Shown: one piece after another, positions 44,948 to 53,216 of the stretch
How positions within the stretch are numbered: the first letter of the stretch is position 1
Layout: each line of letters begins with the position of its first letter
Assembly: GCF_011040495.1 (NCBI RefSeq)
Contig: NZ_CP049038.1
Coordinates: 62,001-126,000 of the forward strand
DNA: 64,000 nucleotides
Direction: 5' to 3'
Source of the DNA: Pseudohalocynthiibacter aestuariivivens
Lineage (GTDB): Bacteria; Pseudomonadota; Alphaproteobacteria; Rhodobacterales; Rhodobacteraceae
Program-made: the position numbers and the translations under genes
Notes under the pieces: generated by a model
Databases searched by the model: none
The model's input: only the letters and a program-made list of their open reading frames with translations
Told to the model about the DNA's origin: nothing

Positions 44948-45625
44948 CTACTTCAGCAGCCCGAGGATATCTTGCGCGGCGGCGGCGGATGAGGCGGGGT
45001 TCTGGCCGGTGACCAGTTTTCCGTCACGCAGCACGAAACTGGCCCAATCCGTCCCTTTTTCATACTGGCCACCATTGGCCTTCAGCATGTCTTCCACCAA
45101 GAACGGCACAACATCGGTAAGGCCGACGGCCTCTTCTTCGGTGTTGGTAAAACCCGTCACCCGGCGACCAGACACCAGCGGTTTGCCGTCCGCACCTTGG
45201 GTGTGGCGGAACACGGCTGGGGCGTGGCAAACTGCGCCGACAGGCAAATCGGCGGCGGCGAAGGCCTCGATCAGGCGTTTGCTGTCCGCGCTTTCGGCCA
45301 GATCCCACAAAGGGCCGTGGCCGCCCGGATAGAAGATGGCGTCGAACCCGTCTTCGGTTACATCCGAAAGCTTCAGCGTCGTCGCAAGATGCTTTTGCGT
45401 CTCTGGATCGTCTTTGAACCGACGGGTGTCGTCGGTCTGTGCGTCAGCGCTGTCGCTGGACGGATCAATCGGCGGCTGTCCCCCTTTGGGCGAGGCCAGT
45501 ATAATGTTTGCTCCGGCGTCCTTGAAGACGTAATAGGGGGCCGCAAACTCCTCCAGCCAGAAGCCGGTTTTCTTGGCTGTGTCCCCGAGTGTGTCGTGGG
45601 ATGTCAGTACCATCAGAATTTTCAT
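44948..45625 (-). CDS. DJ-1/PfpI family protein (glyoxalase III-like)
   Basis: A 225-residue protein with flavodoxin-like fold. The nucleophile elbow is GAVCHAPAVF (Cys near 132) with Glu in the WLEEFAAPYY region and the GGHGPLWDLAES turn. This subgroup resembles Hsp31-type enzymes that convert methylglyoxal without glutathione. Its operon position beside GSTs and reductases supports that. Confidence 0.85.
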   Translation of the reverse strand: MKILMVLTSHDTLGDTAKKTGFWLEEFAAPYYVFKDAGANIILASPKGGQPPIDPSSDSADAQTDDTRRFKDDPETQKHLATTLKLSDVTEDGFDAIFYPGGHGPLWDLAESADSKRLIEAFAAADLPVGAVCHAPAVFRHTQGADGKPLVSGRRVTGFTNTEEEAVGLTDVVPFLVEDMLKANGGQYEKGTDWASFVLRDGKLVTGQNPASSAAAAQDILGLLK

Positions 45626-45634
45626 GTTATTTTC

Positions 45635-46672
45635 CTATTTTTTCTCGCCGACGCGGATCACGCGCTTGCCAAAGTTTTCGCCATTCAGCAGGCCAATGAA
45701 GGCTTCGGGCGCATTTTCCAAACCGTCGATGATCTCTTCGCGGTATTTGATTTGGCCACTGTCGATCCACGATCCCATATCTTTGGCAAAATCCGGGTAG
45801 AGGTGGCCGAAGTCGTCAAAGATGATGAAGCCCTGCACCTTGATCTTTTTGCGCAGAATCTGACCCATAAGCCAGTTCATCCGGTCCGGCCCTTCGGGCA
45901 AGTCAGTCGCATTATACTGAGAGATCAATCCGCAGACCGGCACCCTTGCGTTCGGATTCAACAGTGGGATGACCCCGTCGAGGACTTTGCCGCCGACATT
46001 TTCGAAATAGACATCGATGCCATCGGGACTGGCCTTTGCAAGCTGTTCGGCAAAGTCATCTGCCTTGTGATCGATACAGGCATCAAAACCCAACTCATTG
46101 ACCGCATAGGCGCATTTCTCTGGCCCGCCCGCGATGCCGACCACGCGGCAGCCAAGGATCTTGCCGATCTGGCCCACAGTGGCCCCGACAGGGCCGGTTG
46201 CGGCCGCCACGGCGATGGTTTCGCCCGGCTTTGGCGCGCCAATTTGCGTCAGACCCGCCCAAGCGGTAAATCCGGGCATACCCATGATACCGAGCGCCCA
46301 AGACGGGTGTGCAGGCGAGGTGCCCAGATTGGTGATCCGCGTGCCATCCGACAGCGCGTAATCCTGCCAGCCATTGAAGCTGAGCACCCAGTCGCCCGGC
46401 GCAAAGCCATCAACCTTTGAGGTGACGACCTGAGCCACTGTGCCGCCCTCCATCACGCCATCAATTTCCACCGGCGCGGCGTAAGATGGCGCATCGCTCA
46501 TGCGCCCCCGCATATAAGGGTCCAGCGACAGATATTCGGTGCGCAGAAGCATCTGCCCAGCACCAGGGGAGGGGACGTCCCCTTCGACCAAGCGAAGCGT
46601 GTCCTTGGTCGGTTCGCCTTTGGGGCGTTCCGCCAGCACAAGCTGGCGGTTTACTGTTTCGGTCTGTGTCAT
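45635..46672 (-). CDS. Zinc-independent MDR oxidoreductase (CurA/PTGR type)
   Basis: A 345-residue medium-chain reductase. Landmarks: LRTEYLSLDPYMRGRMSDAP, GGTVAQVVTSKVDGFAPGDW, and the NADP motif AAATGPVGATVGQIGKILGC. No zinc ligands are seen. Such enzymes reduce alpha,beta-unsaturated ketones and aldehydes. ATG 46672 is preferred because AGGAG lies nine bases away; two ATGs further upstream are too close to it. Confidence 0.9.
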   Translation of the reverse strand: MTQTETVNRQLVLAERPKGEPTKDTLRLVEGDVPSPGAGQMLLRTEYLSLDPYMRGRMSDAPSYAAPVEIDGVMEGGTVAQVVTSKVDGFAPGDWVLSFNGWQDYALSDGTRITNLGTSPAHPSWALGIMGMPGFTAWAGLTQIGAPKPGETIAVAAATGPVGATVGQIGKILGCRVVGIAGGPEKCAYAVNELGFDACIDHKADDFAEQLAKASPDGIDVYFENVGGKVLDGVIPLLNPNARVPVCGLISQYNATDLPEGPDRMNWLMGQILRKKIKVQGFIIFDDFGHLYPDFAKDMGSWIDSGQIKYREEIIDGLENAPEAFIGLLNGENFGKRVIRVGEKK

Positions 46673-46684
46673 GGTCATCATCTC

Positions 46685-47842
46685 CTAGAAGGCTGTTTCA
46701 AGAATGCGGCGGGCATCCTCGGGGGTGATGGCATTTTGTTCGCCAAGGGCGGTCATGCCGTGATCCTTCAAGGCGGCGACGATGCGATCAATTTCAGGTG
46801 CAGCAATTGCGTAATCGCCGAGTCGGGTTTTGATGCCCATCTGTTCAAAGAACCCGCGTGTTGCCTCGATCACGGCATCAATCCGCGCATCATCAGATCC
46901 CTCGCGGATGTCCCAAACATTGGCAGCATATTGCAGCAGTTTCTCGCGTTTGGGGCCACGTTGGTCGTTCATCAGTGACGGCAACACGACAGCCAGTGTG
47001 CGGGCGTGGTCGGTGTCATTGAGCGCGGTAATCTCATGTCCGATCATATGGCTTGCCCAGTCCTGCGGGACACCTGCGCCGATCAGGCCATTCAGGGCCA
47101 GCGTTGCCGTCCACATCAGGTTGGCGCGAACGTCATAGTCCTCCGGCGTTTCAAGGGCTTTGGGCCCAAGCTCGATCAGGGTGCGTAGCAGGGTTTCGGC
47201 AAAACCGTCCTGAACGCGCGCGGCGGATGGATAGGTCAGATATTGTTCGATGATGTGAACAAACGCGTCGGCCACGCCGTTCGCGATTTGACGGGGCGGC
47301 AGCGTGTAAGTGACCTCGGGGTCCAGCACCGAGAAAACCGGGTAGCAATGTGGGCTACCAAACGGAAGCTTAGCGCCCTTCTCGGGATTGGTGATCACAG
47401 CGCCAGAGTTCATCTCCGAACCGGTGGCGGGCAAGGTCAACACGGTGCCAAAGGGCAGCGCTTGCGTGATGACCGACCCGCGAGATGTCAGGATGTCCCA
47501 GGCGTCGCCATCATATTTGGCCGCCGCCGCGATAAATTTGGTGGCGTCAATAACGGAACCACCGCCGACAGCCAACAGGAAGGTGATCCCTTCTTGGCCA
47601 ATCACCTCGACAGCTTTCAGCGCAGTGGCGAAGCGCGGATTGGGCTCAATGCCGCCAAATTCGACCAAGGTCCGGCCCGCAAGTGCCGCACGCACCTGAC
47701 CAAGGACGCCTGTTTTCTCCGCGCTGCCTCCACCATAGAGGATCAGCACCTTTGCGTCAGCCGGAACCTGATCCTTTAGGTCCGCGATACGGCCCTTGCC
47801 AAACAGGATATGTGTCGGATTTCGAAAGTCAAAATTATTCAT
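46685..47842 (-). CDS. Iron-containing alcohol dehydrogenase (YqhD type)
   Basis: A 385-residue group III alcohol dehydrogenase. It starts NNFDFRNPTHILFGKGRIAD, with the nucleotide motif LAVGGGSVIDATKFIAAAAK and the metal-binding stretch DWASHMIGHEITALNDTDHA (His, His, His). It reduces short aldehydes with NADPH, as YqhD does in Escherichia coli during lipid-peroxide stress. It lies five bases from ohr. Confidence 0.92.
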   Translation of the reverse strand: MNNFDFRNPTHILFGKGRIADLKDQVPADAKVLILYGGGSAEKTGVLGQVRAALAGRTLVEFGGIEPNPRFATALKAVEVIGQEGITFLLAVGGGSVIDATKFIAAAAKYDGDAWDILTSRGSVITQALPFGTVLTLPATGSEMNSGAVITNPEKGAKLPFGSPHCYPVFSVLDPEVTYTLPPRQIANGVADAFVHIIEQYLTYPSAARVQDGFAETLLRTLIELGPKALETPEDYDVRANLMWTATLALNGLIGAGVPQDWASHMIGHEITALNDTDHARTLAVVLPSLMNDQRGPKREKLLQYAANVWDIREGSDDARIDAVIEATRGFFEQMGIKTRLGDYAIAAPEIDRIVAALKDHGMTALGEQNAITPEDARRILETAF

Positions 47843-47846
47843 GGGT

Positions 47847-48263
47847 TCAGTTTCCTTCAGTTTCAATGTGCAGGCGCACGTCAACGTTTCCGCGTGTGGC
47901 GTTGGAGTATGGGCAGACCTGGTGCGTCGCTTCGACAAGTCTTTCAGCATCCTCGCGGGTCATGCCCGGCAGATGTGCGGTAATGTCGAGATCAAGTCCG
48001 TATCCGCCCTCGGCGCGTTGGCCGATGCCCACCTCAACCGACGTTAATGCCGCTTTGGCATCAAGCTTGAGTTGTTTTGCGGTCATTTCCATCGCGCTAT
48101 CAAAACAGGCCGCATAGCCAAGCGCGAACAACTGCTCGGGGTTCACCCCCGCCTCGCCACTGTCCGGGCGAACCATCTGGACTGAAAAGCTGCCATCGTT
48201 GAGGGCGGCGGTTCCCGAGCGGCCCCCTGTTGCCGTTGCGGTGGTTTTGTAGAAGATTTTCAT
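47847..48263 (-). CDS. OsmC/Ohr family peroxide reductase
   Basis: A 138-residue protein. Both redox cysteines are present: LFALGYAACFDSAMEM (peroxidatic) and VCPYSNATRGNVDV (resolving), the Ohr pattern. It reduces organic hydroperoxides with lipoylated or other thiols. AGGAAG precedes ATG 48263. It is the first gene of the detoxification operon and carries the TetR operator 18 bases before its start. Confidence 0.9.
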   Translation of the reverse strand: MKIFYKTTATATGGRSGTAALNDGSFSVQMVRPDSGEAGVNPEQLFALGYAACFDSAMEMTAKQLKLDAKAALTSVEVGIGQRAEGGYGLDLDITAHLPGMTREDAERLVEATHQVCPYSNATRGNVDVRLHIETEGN

Positions 48264-48280
48264 GAGCTTCCTTTCGCGAA

Positions 48281-48295
48281 TAGACTGGTCGTCTA
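48281..48295. promoter_or_regulatory. TetR operator upstream of ohr
   Basis: TAGACTGGTCGTCTA, a dyad with arms TAGAC and GTCTA. It differs in one base from the copy before the TetR gene. The sequence resembles NemR boxes (TAGAC/GTCTA half sites). Confidence 0.75.
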
Positions 48296-48318
48296 TAGAT
48301 GTGTCAAAATTTTTGGGG

Positions 48319-48906
48319 TTATGTTCCTGGAACCAGCACCTTTGTGGCATTCATAGCGGAATTGAGCGGGGCTTCACTGTGCGAGAGGCTCGCGACGAGG
48401 CTGGCTCCAAGCCACATGTGGTAGATCATTTCTGCCGTGGAGCGGGGGTCTTCAAGCGCGGCGATCGTGCCATCGTCCGTTCCCTGTTCAAGGGTCTCCG
48501 TCAGGCGCGCGACGATTTCGGACACACTTTTCTGCAAGATATTGCTCATGTTCTCCGAGAGGTCAGCAACCTCTGCGGACAGTTTGACGACCAAGCACCG
48601 GTCTTCGAGGTTGGGGCTGATCTGTTTTTTCCGCCACTCTTCGAAATAGGTCAGAAACCGAGACCGTGCATCCATGTCCGGATGCGCAAGCGACGCGTTC
48701 AGGCGTGTGCCATACTCCGTCATAAAATCGTTCAACAGCGCACAGCCATAAGCTTCCTTGGAGGCGAAATAGTGATAGAACGACCCTTTCGGAACACCGG
48801 CCTCTTTCAACAGCGCACTCAGGCCGACACCTGTGTAGCCCTGCTTGGCTGTCAGGCGTCGTCCTGTGGTCAGTATCTGTGAGCGTGTGTCGTTTTTCTG
48901 TTCCAT
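48319..48906 (-). CDS. TetR family regulator (NemR-like)
   Basis: A 195-residue protein. The N-terminal helix-turn-helix is RLTAKQGYTGVGLSALLKEA followed by GVPKGSFYHYFASKEAYGCA. The ligand domain has LEDRCLVVKLSAEVADLSEN; in NemR a cysteine in the corresponding region senses hypochlorous acid and aldehydes, so Cys-based sensing of electrophiles is inferred. It lies upstream of the operon on the same strand and carries its own operator at 48927. Confidence 0.9.
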   Translation of the reverse strand: MEQKNDTRSQILTTGRRLTAKQGYTGVGLSALLKEAGVPKGSFYHYFASKEAYGCALLNDFMTEYGTRLNASLAHPDMDARSRFLTYFEEWRKKQISPNLEDRCLVVKLSAEVADLSENMSNILQKSVSEIVARLTETLEQGTDDGTIAALEDPRSTAEMIYHMWLGASLVASLSHSEAPLNSAMNATKVLVPGT

Positions 48907-48926
48907 GACCCCCGATATAGCCTCAT

Positions 48927-48941
48927 TAGACCGGTCGTCTA
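48927..48941. promoter_or_regulatory. TetR operator upstream of its own gene
   Basis: TAGACCGGTCGTCTA, 20 bases before the TetR start. The arms are identical to the site before ohr. Two matching sites flanking the regulator gene support autorepression plus operon control. Confidence 0.75.
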
Positions 48942-49092
48942 GGGGTGGTGTGGCTTTTTCTAATCACAGGGCCGTGAGCGGCGCTTAGAAACGGTACGGG
49001 AAAGGCGCTAGCCAGCATGCACACCAGTTAGCAGCTTTAACATCCAGCACAGAAAAACAAGCAATGCATACGCAAATCGATGCGGCACGCCC

Positions 49093-49422
49093 TTAGTTTG
49101 CGTTCAGCACTGCTTCCAGCAAACCAGGAAAGCGACGGTCAAGCGCATCTCTTCGCAGTGAAAGCAGGCGACCTCGCCCCTTGGGGATATTCCGGATCAC
49201 ACCTGCTTCGCGCAACACTTTGAACAGGTGCGACTTGGTGGATTTCGCCACTTCCGGGTCCATTAAATTGCAGTTTGCCATTTCGACCGGGCCGTCGCGG
49301 AGCTGACGCACGATGTCCAACCGGCCCGGATCGCTGAGTGCGAACAAGACCTGCGTCAGTTGCAGCTCCTGTTCCTGCGGGTGCGCAAGATCGGGGCTGG
49401 CAGTGTCGGGTAAGATACTCAT
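49093..49422 (-). CDS. ArsR-type winged-helix regulator
   Basis: A 109-residue protein: LTQVLFALSDPGRLDIVRQL, then the recognition helix region VAKSTKSHLFKVLREAGVI and the beta-wing NIPKGRGRLLSLR. It has a single Cys in MANCNLMDPE, so no classical two-Cys metal site. It is divergent from an MFS exporter and its start is embedded next to two operators, so it most likely represses that exporter in response to a small organic ligand. Confidence 0.85.
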   Translation of the reverse strand: MSILPDTASPDLAHPQEQELQLTQVLFALSDPGRLDIVRQLRDGPVEMANCNLMDPEVAKSTKSHLFKVLREAGVIRNIPKGRGRLLSLRRDALDRRFPGLLEAVLNAN

Positions 49423-49486
49423 GGTTCGAATATACTTGAACCTTCCGTAGAAAGAAACTAGAGAAAGGTTCGACAAACTTCGAACC
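49423..49486. promoter_or_regulatory. Two operators between arsR-type gene and MFS gene
   Basis: GGTTCGAATATACTTGAACC (49423-49442) and GGTTCGACAAACTTCGAACC (49467-49486). Both have arms GGTTCGA and TCGAACC around a six-base spacer; the first has one mismatch. Their centres are 44 bases apart, four helical turns. Confidence 0.8.
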
Positions 49487-49509
49487 CTTATGAAGGACTG
49501 CATTCCAAA

Positions 49510-50706
49510 ATGACTACGATTGTGATGTCACCCAAGGCTAGAGAGCGCGCTGGTTTCGCAATCGTACTTACTGGGAGCGCTCTGATGATGGCGAGCGCGA
49601 GCGCGCCGTCCCCCTTTTATCCGCTACTGCAGCAGCAACTCGGATTTTCGTCTTTGGTCGTGTCGGAGATATTCGCAATTTACGCAATTGCCCTTCTTGC
49701 GACACTGTTAGTGGCCGGATCAATCTCGGATCATGTCGGGCGGCGCCCTGTTCTGTCGATAGGGTTCGTGCTTCTCGCTGTTTCCGCTGCCGGATTCGAA
49801 CTGTCAGGTTCGGTGCCTGCGTTGTTATTGGCTCGTGTAGTACAGGGCGTAGCATGCGGCCTTCTTTTGTCTACGCTGTCGGCTGCGATTACGGATCTTG
49901 AACCCCCTGAATTCAAGGGCATCGCGGCGATCTGTAATTCAGTCATCCCCCTCGTCGGGCTGGCCCTGGGGGCCTTGGTATCCGGCTTCGCGATGGAGCA
50001 CCTTACCGAGCCAAAATTTGTTATATTCACTGGGATTGCAATGGCCAGCCTGGTGTTGGCGCTGGCCACATGGGGCTTGCCCGAAACATCGCCACGGCAT
50101 GAAGGCTTGTTGCAGGCGCTGAAGCCTCGCGTTGGCCTCCCGATCGAAGTCAGGGGCACGTTCTGGCGTGGCGCTCCGGCGCTATTCGCGGGCTGGGCCA
50201 CAGGGGGGCTGTATCTGTCGCTTGGCGCACTCATCATCTCACAGGTTTTTGGTATTCAAAATGTGATTGTCCAGGGCTTCGTGGTCGCATTGCTGGCCGG
50301 GGTTGGTGCGCTGGCTTGTTTCATTGCGCGCAACTACTCTTCGCGTGAGGTCATGTTGTTTGGCACCGCAGCGCTATCAATGGGAACCTTCGCCACTTTG
50401 TTTGGCATTCAATACGAAAATCTAGTGCTCTACCTTATTGCGCTCGCTATCGTTGGAGCGGGCTTCGGTACCTGCTTTTATGGTTTCATCCGCTCGATTA
50501 TTCCGCTGGTGCCCGAGGATGTCAGAGGAGAAACTTTCGCCGCGCTATTCTGTATCAGCTACTTGGCATTCGGCTTGCCAGTCGTAATTGCCGGACTTTT
50601 GGTGCCGGTGTTCGGGATCAAAGTCGTTGTGATCTGTTATGGCAGCCTGATCGCCTCACTGGCCGCTCTCGCAGGACTGATGCGCAAATTCGGCCGAGCC
50701 GACTAG
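49510..50706 (+). CDS. MFS exporter
   Basis: A 398-residue membrane protein with about twelve helices. Typical MFS landmarks: GSISDHVGRRPVLSIGFVLL between helices 2 and 3 and LARVVQGVACGLLLSTLSAA in helix 4. The N-terminal half resembles drug/H+ antiporters. The substrate is unknown. Expression is presumably controlled by the divergent ArsR-type regulator through the two dyads in the shared promoter. Confidence 0.9.
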   Translation: MTTIVMSPKARERAGFAIVLTGSALMMASASAPSPFYPLLQQQLGFSSLVVSEIFAIYAIALLATLLVAGSISDHVGRRPVLSIGFVLLAVSAAGFELSGSVPALLLARVVQGVACGLLLSTLSAAITDLEPPEFKGIAAICNSVIPLVGLALGALVSGFAMEHLTEPKFVIFTGIAMASLVLALATWGLPETSPRHEGLLQALKPRVGLPIEVRGTFWRGAPALFAGWATGGLYLSLGALIISQVFGIQNVIVQGFVVALLAGVGALACFIARNYSSREVMLFGTAALSMGTFATLFGIQYENLVLYLIALAIVGAGFGTCFYGFIRSIIPLVPEDVRGETFAALFCISYLAFGLPVVIAGLLVPVFGIKVVVICYGSLIASLAALAGLMRKFGRAD

Positions 50707-50837
50707 CCGGGATGGGCTTGCCATTTGTGGACAGCCCCTGTTTTGCAAGAGTTTTCTTTTGTGTTCGTGATCTTTTTGCGTAGCGGTCATTTGTCCGGCC
50801 TGTTTTCGCGGCCCTTATGCCGCTGGCCCTGATGAAG

Positions 50838-51661
50838 GGTTCCGTCGCAAAGTTTCCATTTGGCTTGAGCGGACCTTGGGCCTGGACACACTTATCCCGC
50901 GAGCGCTTTGAACTGCTCAAAAGCGGTGCCGCCTTGGCCGTTCAGTTGCCCTTTGCGGATCATGTGGGCGGTCTCGATACCCGCCAACGTGGCTTGCGCT
51001 GCGGCGAAGGCTTTGAAACCCTTCATCTGCCGCGTGATCCGCTTGATGAAACGATGATCCTGCTCGATGATGTTGTTCAGATATTTGACCTGCAGAACCT
51101 CGATCAGCCAACACCACCCGCTCAGGAGAAGCAGCAGGTTCATATTCTCAAGCCCCGCGGCGTTGGCGCCGCTCTTGTCGATCACGACACGATCCGGCCA
51201 GCCATTGTTGCCGATCGTTCGGGCGAAGAATGTGGTGGCTGCAGCCTCATCGCGGGCCTCCGACAACATGAAATCCAGTGTTTTGCCGTGCTTGTCGATC
51301 GCCCGATACAGGTAGCACCAGCGGCCCTTCACCTTGATATACGTCTCGTCCATCCGCCAGGAACGCCCAGTCCGAGTCTTCCGTTTCTGTGCTTCTTGCG
51401 CGATCAGAGGCGCGTATCTTTCAACCCACCGGTTCAGCGTAGCGTGATCGACATTGACGCCGCGCTCCTCCATGATTTCCTCAAGATCACGATAAGATAC
51501 CGGGAACCGCACGTAGAACCAAACCGCAAACAGGATCACGTCTTTGGGAAACTGAGCGCCCTTGAAATTGATCATCGCTACCTGCTCACTCGCTGCGTCG
51601 GGGCCGCGACATAGGTTCGGTACGATGGTATCGCAAGGTCGCAATCTTTGCGACAAAGCCC
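50838..51661 (-). mobile_element. IS6-family insertion sequence
   Basis: Ends GGGTTCCGTCGCAAAGTTT (50838) and, on the other strand, GGGCTTTGTCGCAAAGATT (from 51661) are imperfect inverted repeats; the element is about 824 bases. No eight-base target duplication is found. It cuts the gene downstream of the DUF4143 ATPase. Confidence 0.88.
50892..51575 (-). CDS. IS6-family transposase
   Basis: A 227-residue DDE transposase. It starts INFKGAQFPKDVILFAVWFY; the catalytic blocks are SWRMDETYIKVKGRWCYLYR, DRVVIDKSGANAAGLENMN and IEQDHRFIKRITRQMKGFKA. Intact length, so potentially active. Confidence 0.93.
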   Translation of the reverse strand: MINFKGAQFPKDVILFAVWFYVRFPVSYRDLEEIMEERGVNVDHATLNRWVERYAPLIAQEAQKRKTRTGRSWRMDETYIKVKGRWCYLYRAIDKHGKTLDFMLSEARDEAAATTFFARTIGNNGWPDRVVIDKSGANAAGLENMNLLLLLSGWCWLIEVLQVKYLNNIIEQDHRFIKRITRQMKGFKAFAAAQATLAGIETAHMIRKGQLNGQGGTAFEQFKALAG

Positions 51662-51863
51662 TAAACTTGTGTCGCCGCTGACCTAGGGTTGATGATAACA
51701 TTTGGACGATCGCGGGGCGTTTGCTCCCGCCCGTCCACAGGTCTTGGCATTGGACTTGTGCTGCCGCCAATGGGAATGCGGTCCGGGAGTTTCCGCTCCC
51801 CGGCAAAAAGTTGTAGAGCAGGTCTGCGAGCTCCTCAACGCATTGTTCCTCGACGAGATTCAT
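51662..51863 (-). pseudogene. Unknown gene coupled to the ATPase, cut by IS6
   Basis: ATG 51863 overlaps the ATPase stop (ATGA). About 67 residues remain: NLVEEQCVEELADLLYNFLP, GSGNSRTAFPLAAAQV, LWTGGSKRPAIVQMLSSTL. The IS6 element begins where the frame would continue. The pattern is protein-like and helical, but I cannot place it in a family. Confidence 0.45.
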
Positions 51864-53086
51864 GAGCGACCCCACAGGCATGAAAGCGGGGCCGCGAACA
51901 TGTTCTCGCCGAACGGGACGACCTTATCGTGGTCGTAAAGCACCATGCCCTGGACGAATCTATCTCCGCAGGCGTCTGCGAGTTTGCGCATGCCTGAAAA
52001 ATCTCCTGCCGAAACGGTGGCGGATGACTTTACTTCGATCCCGACGACCTCGCCGCGGCGGTTTTCCAACACGATATCGACCTCGTTCTTGTCCTTGTCC
52101 CGAAAATGGGAGAACGTGCACCTCTGTTCACTCCAGGCGGCAATTTTCCGCAATTCGCTGAACACGAATGTTTCCAGGATCGCACCGAAGCTCGTCTTGT
52201 CCTTGCGGACCACATCCGGCGAAACATCCCGCATCGCAGCGAGAAGACCGGCGTCCAAGAAATGCAGCTTTGGTGATTTTGTCAGCCGCTTCAGTCGGTT
52301 CGTGAACCAGGGTCGAAGGGTGTGAACCAAATAGAGGCTCTCGAAAACACTGACGTATTTTTGCGTGGTCACATGATTAAGGTCGAGAGCCGCACCGATG
52401 CCGGTGTAGTTGACCAACTGTCCTGAATGCTCCGCCAGAACCGATAGCAACTTCGGCATTAAGCCGAGTTGCTCGATCTGGGCCACGTCTCGCACATCGC
52501 GTTGCACGAGCGCGTCGAGATAGCCGTGATACCAGTCCTGCTTGCGCGACCATTTCTTGCGACTGAGCGCTTCGGGGTATCCGCCCGAGAGAACACGCTC
52601 GATCAGTTCGACGCCGACAATCACGTGATTGGCGATGGGTTTTTCACCGGCGAAGGCGCGATCTATGAATTGCGATTTGCTGTCGATGATCTCCGCCTGC
52701 GACAGGGGAAACAGTCGGATGACCTCCATGCGACCGGCGAGAGAGTCCGCGACCTTCGGGATTGTCATTAGGTTGGCCGACCCCGTTAGGAGAAATCTTC
52801 CCGGAGACTGGTGGTCGTCCACGACGTTCTTGATTGCAAGCAGGAGGTCGGGCGCTCGCTGCACCTCGTCGATGACTGCGCGCTCCAATCCGCGGACGAA
52901 CCCGACCGGATCATTGATCGCTGCTTCTAACACGGTAGCATCGTCTAGGGTGAGGAAGGGTGTCTTGTCGGCTGCGATGTCCATGGCGAGGGTCGTCTTT
53001 CCGGACTGCCGGGGCCCCGAGATGAGAACTACCCGCGTGTCGGAGAGCGCCTCCTCTATTCTTGCTCTGGCGAACCTTGGGTACAT
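51860..53086 (-). CDS. AAA_14/DUF4143 ATPase
   Basis: A 408-residue protein. Walker A is GPRQSGKTTLAMD at about 25, Walker B is RAVIDEVQRAPDLLLA, and FLLTGSANLMTIP gives sensor 1. The C-terminal DUF4143 part has FLDAGLLAAMRD and KDKNEVDIVLENRRGEVVGI followed by EVKSS, a PD-(D/E)xK nuclease-like pattern. Such proteins are very common on plasmids and islands; the role is undefined. It is preceded by a four-unit repeat array and followed by a coupled, cut-off gene. Confidence 0.88.
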   Translation of the reverse strand: MYPRFARARIEEALSDTRVVLISGPRQSGKTTLAMDIAADKTPFLTLDDATVLEAAINDPVGFVRGLERAVIDEVQRAPDLLLAIKNVVDDHQSPGRFLLTGSANLMTIPKVADSLAGRMEVIRLFPLSQAEIIDSKSQFIDRAFAGEKPIANHVIVGVELIERVLSGGYPEALSRKKWSRKQDWYHGYLDALVQRDVRDVAQIEQLGLMPKLLSVLAEHSGQLVNYTGIGAALDLNHVTTQKYVSVFESLYLVHTLRPWFTNRLKRLTKSPKLHFLDAGLLAAMRDVSPDVVRKDKTSFGAILETFVFSELRKIAAWSEQRCTFSHFRDKDKNEVDIVLENRRGEVVGIEVKSSATVSAGDFSGMRKLADACGDRFVQGMVLYDHDKVVPFGENMFAAPLSCLWGRS

Positions 53087-53104
53087 TAGCGGGACGATTC
53101 CTTT

Positions 53105-53185
53105 CGACCAGTTGAAAGTACGCGACCGACCAATTGAAAGTCAAGATACGACCGATTGAAATCCGACGGCCGACCATCTTAAAGT
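53105..53185. repeat. Four direct repeats with exact 22-base period
   Basis: Units start at 53105, 53127, 53149 and 53171: CGACCAGTTGAAAGT, CGACCAATTGAAAGT, CGACCGATTGAAATC and CGACCATCTTAAAGT, each followed by seven unrelated bases. The ISL3-type element begins 31 bases after the last unit and may have removed more. Multiple terminal repeats of an IS21-type element are one explanation; an operator or iteron array is another. Confidence 0.7.
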
Positions 53186-53216
53186 CCACGCGAGCCAGCC
53201 TGGCCGTTAGTCCTCC

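Noticed and set aside
50830..51669. Target duplication for the IS6 element
   Set aside because: The eight bases on each side (CTGATGAA and TAAACTTG) do not match, so the flanks have been rearranged.
51702..51938. Plus-strand ORF opposite the ATPase end
   Set aside because: It is antisense to the better supported minus-strand coupled frame and has no domain or ribosome site.
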